Translations under genes and position numbers: made by a program | The notes under the pieces: model-generated | Databases searched by the model: none | Seen by the model: the letters and a program-made list of their open reading frames with translations, nothing else | Told to the model about the DNA's origin: nothing | Shown: piece after piece, positions 1 to 7,717 of the stretch | How positions within the stretch are numbered: the first letter of the stretch is position 1 | Layout of the letters: every line of letters begins with the position of its first letter | IMG/VR virus record: IMGVR_UViG_3300038954_000019 | Location: 1-21,453 of that record | Direction: 5' to 3' (one strand) | DNA length: 21,453 nt | From: a virus

Positions 1-1099
1 ACGAGTAGACGATCCGATTGACACGCCCGGGCTCCTGCGGCCAGCCGCGCCCGTACCCGCTGGCGTCCAGCGTGCTATCCCACGCCCAGCCCAGCGTACC
101 CCCCGGTATGCACGTCGCACCATGCTCAGCCGTCTGGTAGCAGCGTGTCCCGCCGCTGTGTGTGTAGGTCGCGTCGGCGTCGGCGAGCTCGGTGTCGGCG
201 GAGTAGGCCTCGGAGGGATCTTGATACAGTGATCCACAAAGTTTTTGATGCTGTTCTTGTGTCAGAGCCACGCCGCAGTCTAGACGGACGCGGTAGACTA
301 CAACCGGCCCCCCCGAGGACGGGTCTCCGATGGAAAAAGTGTCAGTTCCTGTCAGAGCGCCATCGCCGGATGCGTCGCCTGTGCCGTCTTCTGAGCCGTC
401 GAGATACAGATGCACGCCGTCGGATACGGTGCGATCCCACGATATCGTGCGGCAGTGGGGGGCTCCGTCATCTTCCGTCGTCGATAGGAATGTCCCGCCG
501 CCACCGCTGGAATACGTGTCCATCCTCTGCGTGTGGCCACCAGATGGAGAATAGACGATGAATCCCGATGAGGTCGACACAGCGTAGTGCCGCAGGACCC
601 TGATGGTAGTCCCCGTGGCATATAGTGGGGTGTAGATGTAAGTCATCGACAAAACAGAATCGTCGCAGATCTCGACCCCTTCTTGTATCATTGTGCCGCT
701 GTCACGGACGCCTATCCCGGCTTCATCCCACGTGACGCTTCCCGCCCCGTCGGCCACTGGCACATATGCAGGCACAGCCCGTCTGGGCGATCCGCTTGGT
801 GACAGATCCCAACCGCCCGGATTGCCCGAGTCAATCGCGTCACCGCTACTTTCCTGCAGCAGCCAGCAGTGCTCAGCGTTACGGCCTAGCGTGCACCACT
901 CCGACCGCGCCGGCAGCGCGCCCATGTCGCGGGAGGCCAGTAGCTGCATCATGATGATCTCGTCGAACACCGTGTCGCCTGGAGGGACAAGTTCGTCTTT
1001 TCCGCCGACCAGGGTGACGGCCGCGCCTACTGCGATCGACCCGATCATGGCTCCGATCAGCCCCCATTTTTGCCGTCTGGTCATCTGGATTCGCGGCAT
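1..1099 (-). CDS. Membrane-anchored LamG/concanavalin-like lectin protein, C-terminus beyond window
   Basis: An uninterrupted minus-strand frame runs from ATG 1099-1097 to the left edge with no stop, at least 366 codons. A GGAGG sits 8 bases before the ATG and sets the start. Residues about 1-10 are basic and are followed by one hydrophobic helix (WGLIGAMIGSIAVGAAVTLV), suggesting a membrane anchor or uncleaved signal with the rest outside the cytoplasm. Around residues 150-290 the pattern fits a LamG/Laminin_G_3 jelly roll: ISWDRTVSDGVHLYLDG is the usual strand before the turn, and VVYRVRLDCGVALTQEQHQ resembles the family's closing strand and short helix. The part after about residue 300 is rich in Cys, Gly and Thr and may start a second domain. 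Its place after the fibre gene suggests host-surface binding, but a membrane anchor is unusual for a tail protein. The fold is recognised by pattern only; the function is inferred. Confidence 0.72.
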   Translation of the reverse strand, partial: MPRIQMTRRQKWGLIGAMIGSIAVGAAVTLVGGKDELVPPGDTVFDEIIMMQLLASRDMGALPARSEWCTLGRNAEHCWLLQESSGDAIDSGNPGGWDLSPSGSPRRAVPAYVPVADGAGSVTWDEAGIGVRDSGTMIQEGVEICDDSVLSMTYIYTPLYATGTTIRVLRHYAVSTSSGFIVYSPSGGHTQRMDTYSSGGGGTFLSTTEDDGAPHCRTISWDRTVSDGVHLYLDGSEDGTGDASGDGALTGTDTFSIGDPSSGGPVVVYRVRLDCGVALTQEQHQKLCGSLYQDPSEAYSADTELADADATYTHSGGTRCYQTAEHGATCIPGGTLGWAWDSTLDASGYGRGWPQEPGRVNRIVYS

Positions 1100-1125
1100 T
1101 TTCTTTGCCTCCGTGCTAGTCGGCC

Positions 1126-1929
1126 TTACCGCGGTCGGCGAGGGAAGGCATAAAATCTGACGGTGGTGTCGGCGTCGAGGTTGGTGAAAATCGGCGCAGC
1201 GAATTCGCCGGCGGCGACGATGGGGCCGAGGGTCTGCATCTCGCCGAATCCAACGGCCCTCGCCTTCTGCCATTCGATAGGCAGGGTCTGGGCCACCTGA
1301 TCATGATCAGGCTCGTAGACCGCCAAATTGCCGACCAAAACTGGGCTATTTTCTGCCGTGTGGGATGCGTCGACGATCACGTCGATGTACTCCGGCGCCG
1401 CCGGCCGCTTGCCAAGCTCGCCGTAAGATGTCGATCGCTTATCGCCATCCCCACGCTGCAAAAGACTGAAAACGTGGCCGTCTTGACTCCCACCGGTCCA
1501 ATTCGATGGAAGTTCGAGATCTGCTCCGCTGGCGATGATCGCCCCAGGATCGCCGACGTCATCGCCTGTATTTTGCCGAGAGATCGGCTGCGGGGCCCGC
1601 GGGTAGAGCGCACCAAGGGATACTAAATCGTGCACGCCTTCGACGATGTCCAGTTCGAGCCCGTCGACTGGAGCGACCGCGTACACCTTGCCGCCGAAAT
1701 AATCCGACCAACCCATGCGGTAGACGCCGTGGGGCTCCAGTGGTATCCCGTCCGTCCAAAAGTCGACCGCCGAGTTGCCCCGGCTCAAAACCATCGGGAG
1801 ATCCGAACGATTGACAAAAAGGTATGGAACGTTGTTTCGATCGCTGTCGAGAACAAGCGTCGGGGACGTGCCCACCGCCGCCGATGCACGGCCTTCCTCT
1901 GCGATTTTCCTGATCTTTGGGTATGTCAT
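1126..1929 (-). CDS. Unknown 267-residue protein of the host-contact block
   Basis: Starts at ATG 1929 (MTYPKIRKIAEEG), chosen because TAGGAG lies about 7 bases upstream; the frame stays open above this but overlaps the fibre gene's end without a ribosome site. The stop TAA lies 26 bases before the lectin start. I do not recognise a family. There is no signal peptide or membrane segment; the protein looks soluble, Asp/Gly/Pro-rich and beta-rich, with short aromatic motifs such as FWTDGIPLEPHGVYRMGWSDYFGG split across the middle. It sits between the tail fibre and the lectin, where phages often carry fibre chaperones, accessory tip proteins or decoration proteins, so a virion-surface role is likely but not shown. 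Confidence 0.8.
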   Translation of the reverse strand: MTYPKIRKIAEEGRASAAVGTSPTLVLDSDRNNVPYLFVNRSDLPMVLSRGNSAVDFWTDGIPLEPHGVYRMGWSDYFGGKVYAVAPVDGLELDIVEGVHDLVSLGALYPRAPQPISRQNTGDDVGDPGAIIASGADLELPSNWTGGSQDGHVFSLLQRGDGDKRSTSYGELGKRPAAPEYIDVIVDASHTAENSPVLVGNLAVYEPDHDQVAQTLPIEWQKARAVGFGEMQTLGPIVAAGEFAAPIFTNLDADTTVRFYAFPRRPR

Positions 1930-1939
1930 TTTGTCGCTC

Positions 1940-3535
1940 CTACTCGATGGGCTGCAAAAAATGTCCAGCCAGTTCCACAGATTCCGGCGGCGGCACAAAA
2001 AGCAAATTCAGCCCGGCCTTGCGCGGGATCGCCATCATGTGGAAATCGGCTGTCGGATCGTTGTTCCCGGTCACGGCATCAGAAAGCCACAGATGAGTGT
2101 GGACCGACAACGGCATTGCGCGACCGGTCGAAAAGCCACGATAGATCAATTCGCCGGTCTTTTTTTCGTAGATCCGCAGCCGGTTATTGGCCGTGACGTA
2201 CAAAAACCGCGAGTCGACGTACATCCAATGGATGTCCTCGAGCGGCGCTTTCGTATTTTCCCAGATTTGGGCGCCTTGCGTTCCGCCGGTCATCTCCCAA
2301 GAGGATCTCAGCCCGATGGCGCAAAGACGGGACGTGATCACCTGATCAGCGTGGGATCCTGGGCTTGCGGTCAGGACATAGACCCGATCCCTGTCGGCTT
2401 TAAGCTGCAGGATCCCCGGAGAGGAAAGCGACTCATCGTAGGTGGAGATCAGGATCGACCCGTACACGTCCATTATGTGCACACGGCCATTCTGTGTCCC
2501 TGTGATAACCCGATCTTCCGATATGGCCAGGGCGGTAAGGGGATCGGAATCGTCCGATCCCGCAAAACTGGAAGTGGACTCACCGGCAATATCAAAAACG
2601 TACACTGATTTGCTGTGCGCGATGAACACCCCGGCCCCATTGGAGTACATGTCAACAATGGGATCAATGGAAGAAACAGGTATCATGTAATCGGCAACTT
2701 CGGATCCGTCTGATGCATTGAGCTTCACTAGATTGAAACGATTACTTGCCGAGACCGTCTCAGCGATCCAGACGTGCAGACCATCACAACAGATCCCCTC
2801 GATTGTGCTATCTGCCGTGTAAGACCATTTTGATGCGAATCCACTGGCCGTTCTTGCTTCACAGACCTTTCCAGATCCATTGTGCAAATACACAAACATC
2901 CCATCAGTGCAGCCACCGGCCGGCGCGTTCGCAGCAACAAAACCCGAAACAGATGCCCATGGATACTGTATAACGGGATCTATCCTGATCGGCGTCGGAT
3001 CCGAAATGGTAGACAAATCGTCGATTGCAGCTTCTACGCTTTCGTAGGATCTAATCCATGTTCGATTGTCTACATATTCTCTGGTCGCAATCGTGACGCT
3101 CGGATCCGTGACAAGCGTGACATTTGACGTGTCGCTAAAAGTCATGTAGCATTCAAAATTGATCGGAACAGCTGCCCCGTCCGCAGAAGGGTCTGGCTTT
3201 TGTACTTCCGGTGTACTGCCTATTGCGAGCAAGGCTGTTGTCCCGTCGACCCCAGGTCCAAAAAGCCCCACTTCCCGGATCGTGAAGGGACCTTCTCCGG
3301 CGCTGACACTATTCAATGCGCGGATTGTATCGGATCCGTCCGGATACGTGTCGACCGCGTCGACGTCGTCGATATAGACCTGATTGACCAGATCTGTCCA
3401 CGTGGAATCTGGTGTGATGGGAGATCCACCGCCATCGCCGAGCGCGAGCTGCTGGAACGTCAACTTGTCGCCGCCACTTGGGATCGCTGCTAAAACGGCC
3501 TGTGCCTCATCTGTAAGTATCAGTTCGAATGACAT
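1940..3535 (-). CDS. Tail fibre: collar-fibre N-terminus with propeller-like C-terminus
   Basis: Protein of 531 residues starting at ATG 3535, which overlaps the stop of the preceding gpI gene (TGATG). A TTG one codon upstream is a weaker alternative. Residues 1-150 fit the phage tail-collar fibre N-terminal domain (DUF3751 type): an early LTDEAQAVLAA helix, then KLTFQQLALGDG, TIREVGLFG and a segment close to FECYMTFSDTSNVTL, the part that attaches a fibre to the baseplate. From about residue 190 onward the protein changes to repeated beta blades with motifs such as IEGICCDGLHVWIAE, GVFIAHSKSVYVFD, ALAISEDRVITGTQNG and DRVYVLTAS, as in WD40- or PQQ-like propellers. The tip is probably the receptor-binding part. 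Codons 20-31 contain the protospacer matched by spacer 2 of the mini-array (3445-3477). The propeller call is from repeat rhythm, not from a search. Confidence 0.88.
   Translation of the reverse strand: MSFELILTDEAQAVLAAIPSGGDKLTFQQLALGDGGGSPITPDSTWTDLVNQVYIDDVDAVDTYPDGSDTIRALNSVSAGEGPFTIREVGLFGPGVDGTTALLAIGSTPEVQKPDPSADGAAVPINFECYMTFSDTSNVTLVTDPSVTIATREYVDNRTWIRSYESVEAAIDDLSTISDPTPIRIDPVIQYPWASVSGFVAANAPAGGCTDGMFVYLHNGSGKVCEARTASGFASKWSYTADSTIEGICCDGLHVWIAETVSASNRFNLVKLNASDGSEVADYMIPVSSIDPIVDMYSNGAGVFIAHSKSVYVFDIAGESTSSFAGSDDSDPLTALAISEDRVITGTQNGRVHIMDVYGSILISTYDESLSSPGILQLKADRDRVYVLTASPGSHADQVITSRLCAIGLRSSWEMTGGTQGAQIWENTKAPLEDIHWMYVDSRFLYVTANNRLRIYEKKTGELIYRGFSTGRAMPLSVHTHLWLSDAVTGNNDPTADFHMMAIPRKAGLNLLFVPPPESVELAGHFLQPIE
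3445..3477 (-). other. Protospacer: exact 33-base match to spacer 2 of the mini-CRISPR array
   Basis: Bases 3445-3477 are identical, base for base, to 20527-20559, the spacer between the second and third CRISPR repeats. Identity stops at both ends precisely where the repeats begin (flanking bases 3444 and 3478 differ from 20526 and 20560). The segment encodes residues about 20-31 (SGGDKLTFQQLA) of the fibre protein. On the minus strand it is preceded by TCCCAA and begins GTGG, so an AAG straddles the edge, matching the known type I-E PAM if the repeat is counted as 29 and the spacer as 32 bases. Confidence 0.93.
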
Positions 3536-4107
3536 CAAAAATCTCCTAGTTTCACGATCAGCCCGATATTGCAGCCAGATCCAAGATATGTCGTCCCCGA
3601 TTCATCGTAGTGTAGTGTAAGCGTCTCAAGAAATGATCTCGCCGGCTTGTAGAATGCGACAAGATTTTTTAGCGCTCGGATCTTGTCTGCCGTGATCCCG
3701 TCGTCAGATATCCAGAGGTGCATCCGGAAATAGAATGCAGATCCCCCATAATCAAACCACTCTTGTATCGTCCCGCTTTCGCCGATGACGCCAAAGAGCC
3801 GTTTTACGCTCCAGACAGTGCCGGCCCTTGCGTATAACTCAAAAACTTCTTTGATCAACGATCGCTTTTCGTCCAGCGAAGCATAAGTCCAGCCTTCCAA
3901 ACTCAAGATATGAAATCCCCACGCAACCGCGTCGAGCACGTCTTCGGGCTGCTCGTCGATAGCTGGCCAAATCACCGCCTTGACGATAGCTGACGCCACG
4001 TCTCGGACCTCCGGCTCCAGCGCCTTGTTCATGGCCTGGATTTCGGGATCGCTGCGAATAGATTCTGGCGTTACATCGTCTAGTGTGACAGTGCGCAGAT
4101 CAATCAT
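3535..4107 (-). CDS. I: Baseplate wedge protein gpI-like (tail protein I)
   Basis: A 190-residue protein. I chose ATG 4107 (MIDLRTVTLDDVTPESIR) because GAGGGG lies 7 bases upstream; ATG 4122 is possible but has no good ribosome site. The start overlaps the end of gene J by 8 bases. It matches P2 gpI/phage tail protein I by an N-terminal stretch around LTPESIRxDPxIQAM, a central segment on residues about 40-85 ending in LIKEVFELYARAGTVWSVKR, then FGVIG and EWFDYGG, and a C-terminal region about HIGLIVKLG-like strands. In P2-type phages gpI and gpJ form the wedge that connects the hub to the fibres, which agrees with its place between J and the fibre gene. Confidence 0.88.
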   Translation of the reverse strand: MIDLRTVTLDDVTPESIRSDPEIQAMNKALEPEVRDVASAIVKAVIWPAIDEQPEDVLDAVAWGFHILSLEGWTYASLDEKRSLIKEVFELYARAGTVWSVKRLFGVIGESGTIQEWFDYGGSAFYFRMHLWISDDGITADKIRALKNLVAFYKPARSFLETLTLHYDESGTTYLGSGCNIGLIVKLGDF

Positions 4108-5266
4108 CCTCGAGCCCCTCATATGTGATCGTCTTGGAGGTCAACTCACAGGCTGCATTTTTCTTGACTACAACGAACGCTGCCGGATCGGATACGGTTA
4201 CGCGCTTGGCGCCGGCCGCCATCATTTTTTCGATCAAAACGCTGGGGTTGACGTCTCGCCCAAACGCTGTCACTTGCCAGTCGATATAATCGACAACGGC
4301 GGCCTCGACGGCTGTCTGGATCTCTGCTGCTTGGCCAGCGTCAGACTGAGCGATCCAGTAGCTTACGGTGACAGAGAATGTATTTTCCACCGGATCATAA
4401 ACATCGACGTTGTCGGTCAGCGGGCGCACTGTGTCGGCGTCCAGCGCGGTTTCCACGTCTGTGATCGGCTCCCCGCCGGTTGGGATCGGGTCTTCTGGAT
4501 CTGTGCGTTTTTGCAGCACATAGACATGTACATCGCCAGGGTCTGGTTCCGGTGGGATTGTAATTTTTCCATCTGCCGAATCCTGAAAATTTACAACCGC
4601 CACATCCTGAATATTTGCATTGGCCGTTTGCGCTATCACGCGATATGCATCTCTGGGGCCGGCTACAGCGAACCCGTGGGCCGCGTCCCGCAGCCTAGAC
4701 CGGTAAGCCTCGAGATCCTCTGAGTCGGTCCCCCCCGCGGTCTCTGTTGTGTTCGTCACCGCGAATACATACCACAGGGGCTCGACGAGAGTAGTCAGCT
4801 GGCCGATGGCATATCCGTTGCCTGCTGTCCCGGTCGTCTCACAGGTCGCCCCAACGTAATGGTAGCCATTTTCATCTACCGTCAGATCCTCATCTGTGGC
4901 CCACAGCAAATTCCCGTCTGTGATCTCCGTGCCCGCAGGGATCACCTCGGCCGCGCCACCTCCCAGATCCACAGTGAACCGGATCGTCGTTGTCGCAGCT
5001 GTAGCGGCCTTACGATCCATATTCAACAGTTCCCCGATGGCGTCGATGTGCTCATCGTCGACAAATGCAAGAAGATTTTGCAATCCCGCGTTGTTGATGT
5101 TGGTTCTGAGTTGCGCCAGAAGTAGCCACCACACCATCATGTGCAGCCGTCTCGGATCCGCAGGGGCAAGGCTAACCCCGGTTTCTTCGGTATATCGCTC
5201 CAAGATCTCGGCTTTGACGGTCTCCGGATCTTTCGTTGCAAAAGTGGGTTCGTTGGGTAGGCTCAT
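4100..5266 (-). CDS. J: Baseplate assembly protein gpJ-like
   Basis: A 388-residue protein starting at ATG 5266, with an ATGA overlap to the upstream gene. It fits the baseplate J family (gp6/gp47-like wedge proteins): an N-terminal helix region with residues LHMMVWWLLLAQLRTNINNAG, the domain core VIPAGTEITDG then GNGYAIGQLTTLVEP, the family-typical GGTDSEDLEAYRSRLRDAA motif at about residues 175-195, and GFAVAGPRDAYRVIA after it. The C-terminal third carries NTFSVTVSYWIAQ and DVNPSVLIEKMMAAGAKRV, typical of the end of this family. Its neighbours, W/gp25 upstream and I downstream, are the standard order in P2- and Mu-like baseplates. Confidence 0.93.
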   Translation of the reverse strand: MSLPNEPTFATKDPETVKAEILERYTEETGVSLAPADPRRLHMMVWWLLLAQLRTNINNAGLQNLLAFVDDEHIDAIGELLNMDRKAATAATTTIRFTVDLGGGAAEVIPAGTEITDGNLLWATDEDLTVDENGYHYVGATCETTGTAGNGYAIGQLTTLVEPLWYVFAVTNTTETAGGTDSEDLEAYRSRLRDAAHGFAVAGPRDAYRVIAQTANANIQDVAVVNFQDSADGKITIPPEPDPGDVHVYVLQKRTDPEDPIPTGGEPITDVETALDADTVRPLTDNVDVYDPVENTFSVTVSYWIAQSDAGQAAEIQTAVEAAVVDYIDWQVTAFGRDVNPSVLIEKMMAAGAKRVTVSDPAAFVVVKKNAACELTSKTITYEGLEDD

Positions 5267-5556
5267 TCGATTCTCACCTTCGGACGGATCCAGCCCGTTT
5301 CATCGGCCTCAAAAAAGACCTTTTTGACGGTAGCTCGTGGCTCGTGCTTTTTGACGGTCGACACGATCGCAGCTTGCAACCTGGCTGCACCTACGCTCTG
5401 GGGCAGATCCACTGTGTCGGTCTCAATGCCAAGGTCGGGGTCCCCTGGAACGTCGCCCTGCTGAGTCACGATACAACTCAAAACATTCTGCACGACCTCT
5501 TCGGCCTCGTTGGGGGCCCATTTGATCGTCAGGCTTGTTGCTGATACGTCCGCCAT
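5263..5556 (-). CDS. Baseplate wedge protein, gpW/gp25 (IraD-like) family
   Basis: A 97-residue protein starting at ATG 5556, whose A is the last base of the preceding TGA. A GTG one codon earlier is also open. The order of motifs fits gp25/P2 gpW: EAEEVVQNVLSCIVTQQGDVPGDPDLG split near residues 18-45 (the family has a short glutamine/glycine-rich turn after the first helix), then LQAAIVSTVKKHEPRATVKKV, the helix and strand that pack in the wedge. The family is about 100-140 residues, so the length is normal but short. It is coupled to J by an ATGA overlap. Confidence 0.85.
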   Translation of the reverse strand: MADVSATSLTIKWAPNEAEEVVQNVLSCIVTQQGDVPGDPDLGIETDTVDLPQSVGAARLQAAIVSTVKKHEPRATVKKVFFEADETGWIRPKVRIE

Positions 5557-5948
5557 CACAGATACTCCCGAAGAGTCAACGTAACGCTGGCTGATACCAA
5601 CTCTCCATCACGGGATCGAATCCGTCGCTCTTCCGCCGTGTCACGGATCGTAAAATCCCCTTCGTTTTGCCCCCCCAGTATCAGGGTCAATACCTGTCCT
5701 TCGTCTCGATATTTCCGGATCTTTTTCAGCTCGTCGATGGGTTCGAGCCCGATGATCCCAACGTTGCGACTCAGGTCCACCGTCAAAGAAATCGAGTCCA
5801 AGCCAGGTCCGTTGAATTCCGATCTTGGTTTTGCTCCGTGGATATCGTGCTCAACATAACGGGGTGCACCTGTCCTGCTCTCATCTCGCAGGGTACGGGC
5901 GGCCTCGCTATTGACCTGAAACACGATGTCTCCCAAGGTTCCGATCAT
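5556..5948 (-). CDS. U: P2 gpU-like tail protein
   Basis: A 130-residue protein whose ATG overlaps the stop of the spike gene (ATGA), with AAGG just upstream. It matches the Phage_P2_GpU family: it opens MIGTLGDIVFQVNSE, then a strand with RYVEHDIHGAKPRSEFNGPGL split over residues 30-50 and an LDSISLTVDLSRNVG strand, then ELKKIRKYRDEGQVLTLILGG and the closing ASVTLTLREYL strand. In P2, U is a small tail protein needed late in tail assembly. Here it lies between the spike and gp25 genes rather than next to the tape measure as in P2, a local difference in order. Confidence 0.85.
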   Translation of the reverse strand: MIGTLGDIVFQVNSEAARTLRDESRTGAPRYVEHDIHGAKPRSEFNGPGLDSISLTVDLSRNVGIIGLEPIDELKKIRKYRDEGQVLTLILGGQNEGDFTIRDTAEERRIRSRDGELVSASVTLTLREYL

Positions 5949-6487
5949 TTTGCCTTCGTCTTGTTAGCCCCGACAGGATCTAACGATCCAATCGGGACCC
6001 CGATAGCCGGATTCGCTGTCGGGACGTCTGTCGGGCCGCTGGCCGTCGAGTGGATATGACCGTCAAAAGCGACCTGGATTTTGTCGTTGATAGTCTCTTG
6101 CAACGGAGCCAAGGCCACAAGATCGCTTGCCGTCTCATCGCCGAGCTTTACTGGATCCCCAGCGACGACGCGTTCGCTCGCTGAGCTGGTGGGCGGCGCG
6201 TTGTCGTCAGAATAGATCGTCCCCAAGACGATCCCCTCCTCGATGCCTTCAGGCAAAAACAGCACGATGGCCTTTTCGCCTGTCGACGGCGCCGCGTAGT
6301 CTTGGAGCCCTTTTGTGCGATCTTGTCGCACCCTGCAATTTTTTGTAATCACCTCGTCGTCTTGTAACCGGATCCTGACTGCACATTTGGCCCCATCTTG
6401 CGATGTCACCTCGCCCACCTTTACCAGGTTTTTGACGATCCGCTCGAGTTCCGCCACTCGATTTTTCAGTTCCTTGATTCCGGTCAT
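5945..6487 (-). CDS. V: Baseplate spike protein gpV-like
   Basis: A 180-residue protein. ATG 6487 (MTGIKELKNRVAELERI) is preferred because it forms an ATGA overlap with gene D; the frame is open to 6544 but that part lies inside D. Residues 1-25 form a short coiled coil, residues about 30-105 an OB-fold with KCAVRIRLQDDEVIT, GEKAIVLFLPEG and GIVLGTIYSDDNAPP, as in P2 gpV/Mu gp45 spikes. The C-terminal part has a triple-helix-like stretch and ends near HIHSTASGPTDVP; histidines here could bind a metal ion at the spike tip, as known for gpV. It would form the central puncturing trimer under the hub made by D. Confidence 0.9.
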   Translation of the reverse strand: MTGIKELKNRVAELERIVKNLVKVGEVTSQDGAKCAVRIRLQDDEVITKNCRVRQDRTKGLQDYAAPSTGEKAIVLFLPEGIEEGIVLGTIYSDDNAPPTSSASERVVAGDPVKLGDETASDLVALAPLQETINDKIQVAFDGHIHSTASGPTDVPTANPAIGVPIGSLDPVGANKTKAK

Positions 6488-7512
6488 CTCCACGTCCAGT
6501 CGATCACTTTTTCTAGCCGCAACTTTGTCGTCCACCCAAGGCAATCGTGGATCGCCTTGGTGATCATGTATTTCCCATCATAGTGGCCTTTCCCCTGGAT
6601 CGCAAGGCAAACGCCAGACATCAGCGCTGGCGATCCCAATACAGTGAGATCCAGCGGCGTCGAATCAATCCGAGCAGTCCACAAAAGAGCCCTTGCCATT
6701 TTCTGGGCCTCAGCTACAGAATCGACACGAGCATGCCTTGTCAGCGTCGGACCATCATTGTACATCGGATCCTCAGCTTCCCCCTTCAGAAGCTTTCCGG
6801 CTTGAAAATCGTAATATTTGACGACCACTTTTGAATACTGCTCCGCTTTCACGGCCTCAATCGATCCCTTCAGGACAAATGGGTGGTCCTCCGGACGCGT
6901 CAGGTCCAGCGTCGCAACGGGATCTTTTTCTTCATATCTCGTCCGGTCAAAAATGGCTATCATGCCATTCGTTACCTTCAGATCCAATGCTTGATCCTTG
7001 CATAGTTTCAGCAAGAAATTCAGATCCGATTCGTTTTTCTGGTCCTTCCTTGTGTATTTACCCCCTTCTTCGGCGTCAAAAAACAGAGGCAACTCCGAAT
7101 CGTCGGCGATATCCTGCGCGATCTTTTGTAGTGTTACCCTCTCCCAAGACCGGGACCGTTTAAAGCGCCTTAGCTTTGTCGTCAGCGGCGCCGAGATCCC
7201 TCCGATCTGAACCTGAGCTGGAGGCCATGAATCCGTCATTTTGTCGACAGCAAAATCGCCGAGATGGGTTTCCGTTTGCGTTCCGATCCACGGAGCGTTT
7301 GTCGTCAATTTCGCAGTGATGCTAGACCCGTAGGCCGGACACCATGAGTCAGAAAAACGCCCATCGCTGTTGTCGAGTGTCAGGCCGATTGTATCGGCCT
7401 CGCTCGATAGCTTGTCCGCAAAAGACACTGCCTCCAAAAACTCGGAAATCTCTTCGGTGACATCCTGCCCCTCGATCCATACTTGGACCTGTGTGCGCCT
7501 GGCATCTTCCAT
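6484..7512 (-). CDS. Baseplate hub, P2 gpD / late-control-D family
   Basis: A 342-residue protein from ATG 7512, with GGAG about 8 bases upstream. It fits the gpD/gp27-like hub family: an N-terminal strand pair QVQVWIEGQDVTEEI, SSEADTIGLTLDNSDGRFSD, then GTQTETHLGDFAVDKM and a PLTTKLRRFKRSRSW segment, followed by the helix VTLQKIAQDIADD and FLLKLCKDQALDLKVTNG, both typical. The C-terminal half has the expected strand VVVKYYD and ends KGHYDGKYMITKAIHDCLG. The normal length is 330-390 residues. It is flanked by X upstream and V downstream, the same order as in P2-like tails. The DNA-dependent regulatory role of P2 D is not implied here. Confidence 0.9.
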   Translation of the reverse strand: MEDARRTQVQVWIEGQDVTEEISEFLEAVSFADKLSSEADTIGLTLDNSDGRFSDSWCPAYGSSITAKLTTNAPWIGTQTETHLGDFAVDKMTDSWPPAQVQIGGISAPLTTKLRRFKRSRSWERVTLQKIAQDIADDSELPLFFDAEEGGKYTRKDQKNESDLNFLLKLCKDQALDLKVTNGMIAIFDRTRYEEKDPVATLDLTRPEDHPFVLKGSIEAVKAEQYSKVVVKYYDFQAGKLLKGEAEDPMYNDGPTLTRHARVDSVAEAQKMARALLWTARIDSTPLDLTVLGSPALMSGVCLAIQGKGHYDGKYMITKAIHDCLGWTTKLRLEKVIDWTWR

Positions 7513-7513
7513 G

Positions 7514-7717
7514 TCACGAGCTCCAGGGAGGCAGGTATCTAGGGATTGCTTCGGGGATCTCTGGACATGTCAGCACGACGCCAGAATCAAACCGCACTGT
7601 GTACCGATGCCCAACGTTGGCCTCAATGAGCTTGTCGACGTGATAGCTAGATCCGTAGACCTTATATGAGATCTCGTCCCATCTGTCCCCGGCTATGGTC
7701 GTGTAGGTGCTACTCAT
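7514..7717 (-). CDS. X: Tail protein X (LysM-like)
   Basis: A 67-residue protein starting at ATG 7717 (MSSTYTTIAGDRWDEISYK), overlapping the end of the tape measure by 8 bases. An upstream in-frame start at 7780 would lie inside the tape-measure gene and adds an unrelated stretch, so it is not used. The pattern TIAGDRWDEISYKVYGS, then LIEANVGHRY and VVLTCPEIP, is the P2 gpX/LysM-like tail fold, a small domain thought to join the hub region and the tail tube. The position between the tape measure and D is exactly as expected. Confidence 0.9.
   Translation of the reverse strand: MSSTYTTIAGDRWDEISYKVYGSSYHVDKLIEANVGHRYTVRFDSGVVLTCPEIPEAIPRYLPPWSS

Noticed and set aside
145-1160. Plus-strand open frames at 145-561 and 693-1160
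   Set aside because: They are shadows of the minus-strand lectin gene, which has a GGAGG site, a coherent protein pattern and no stop to the window edge. The plus-strand products are Arg/Ser/Pro-rich and have no recognisable features.
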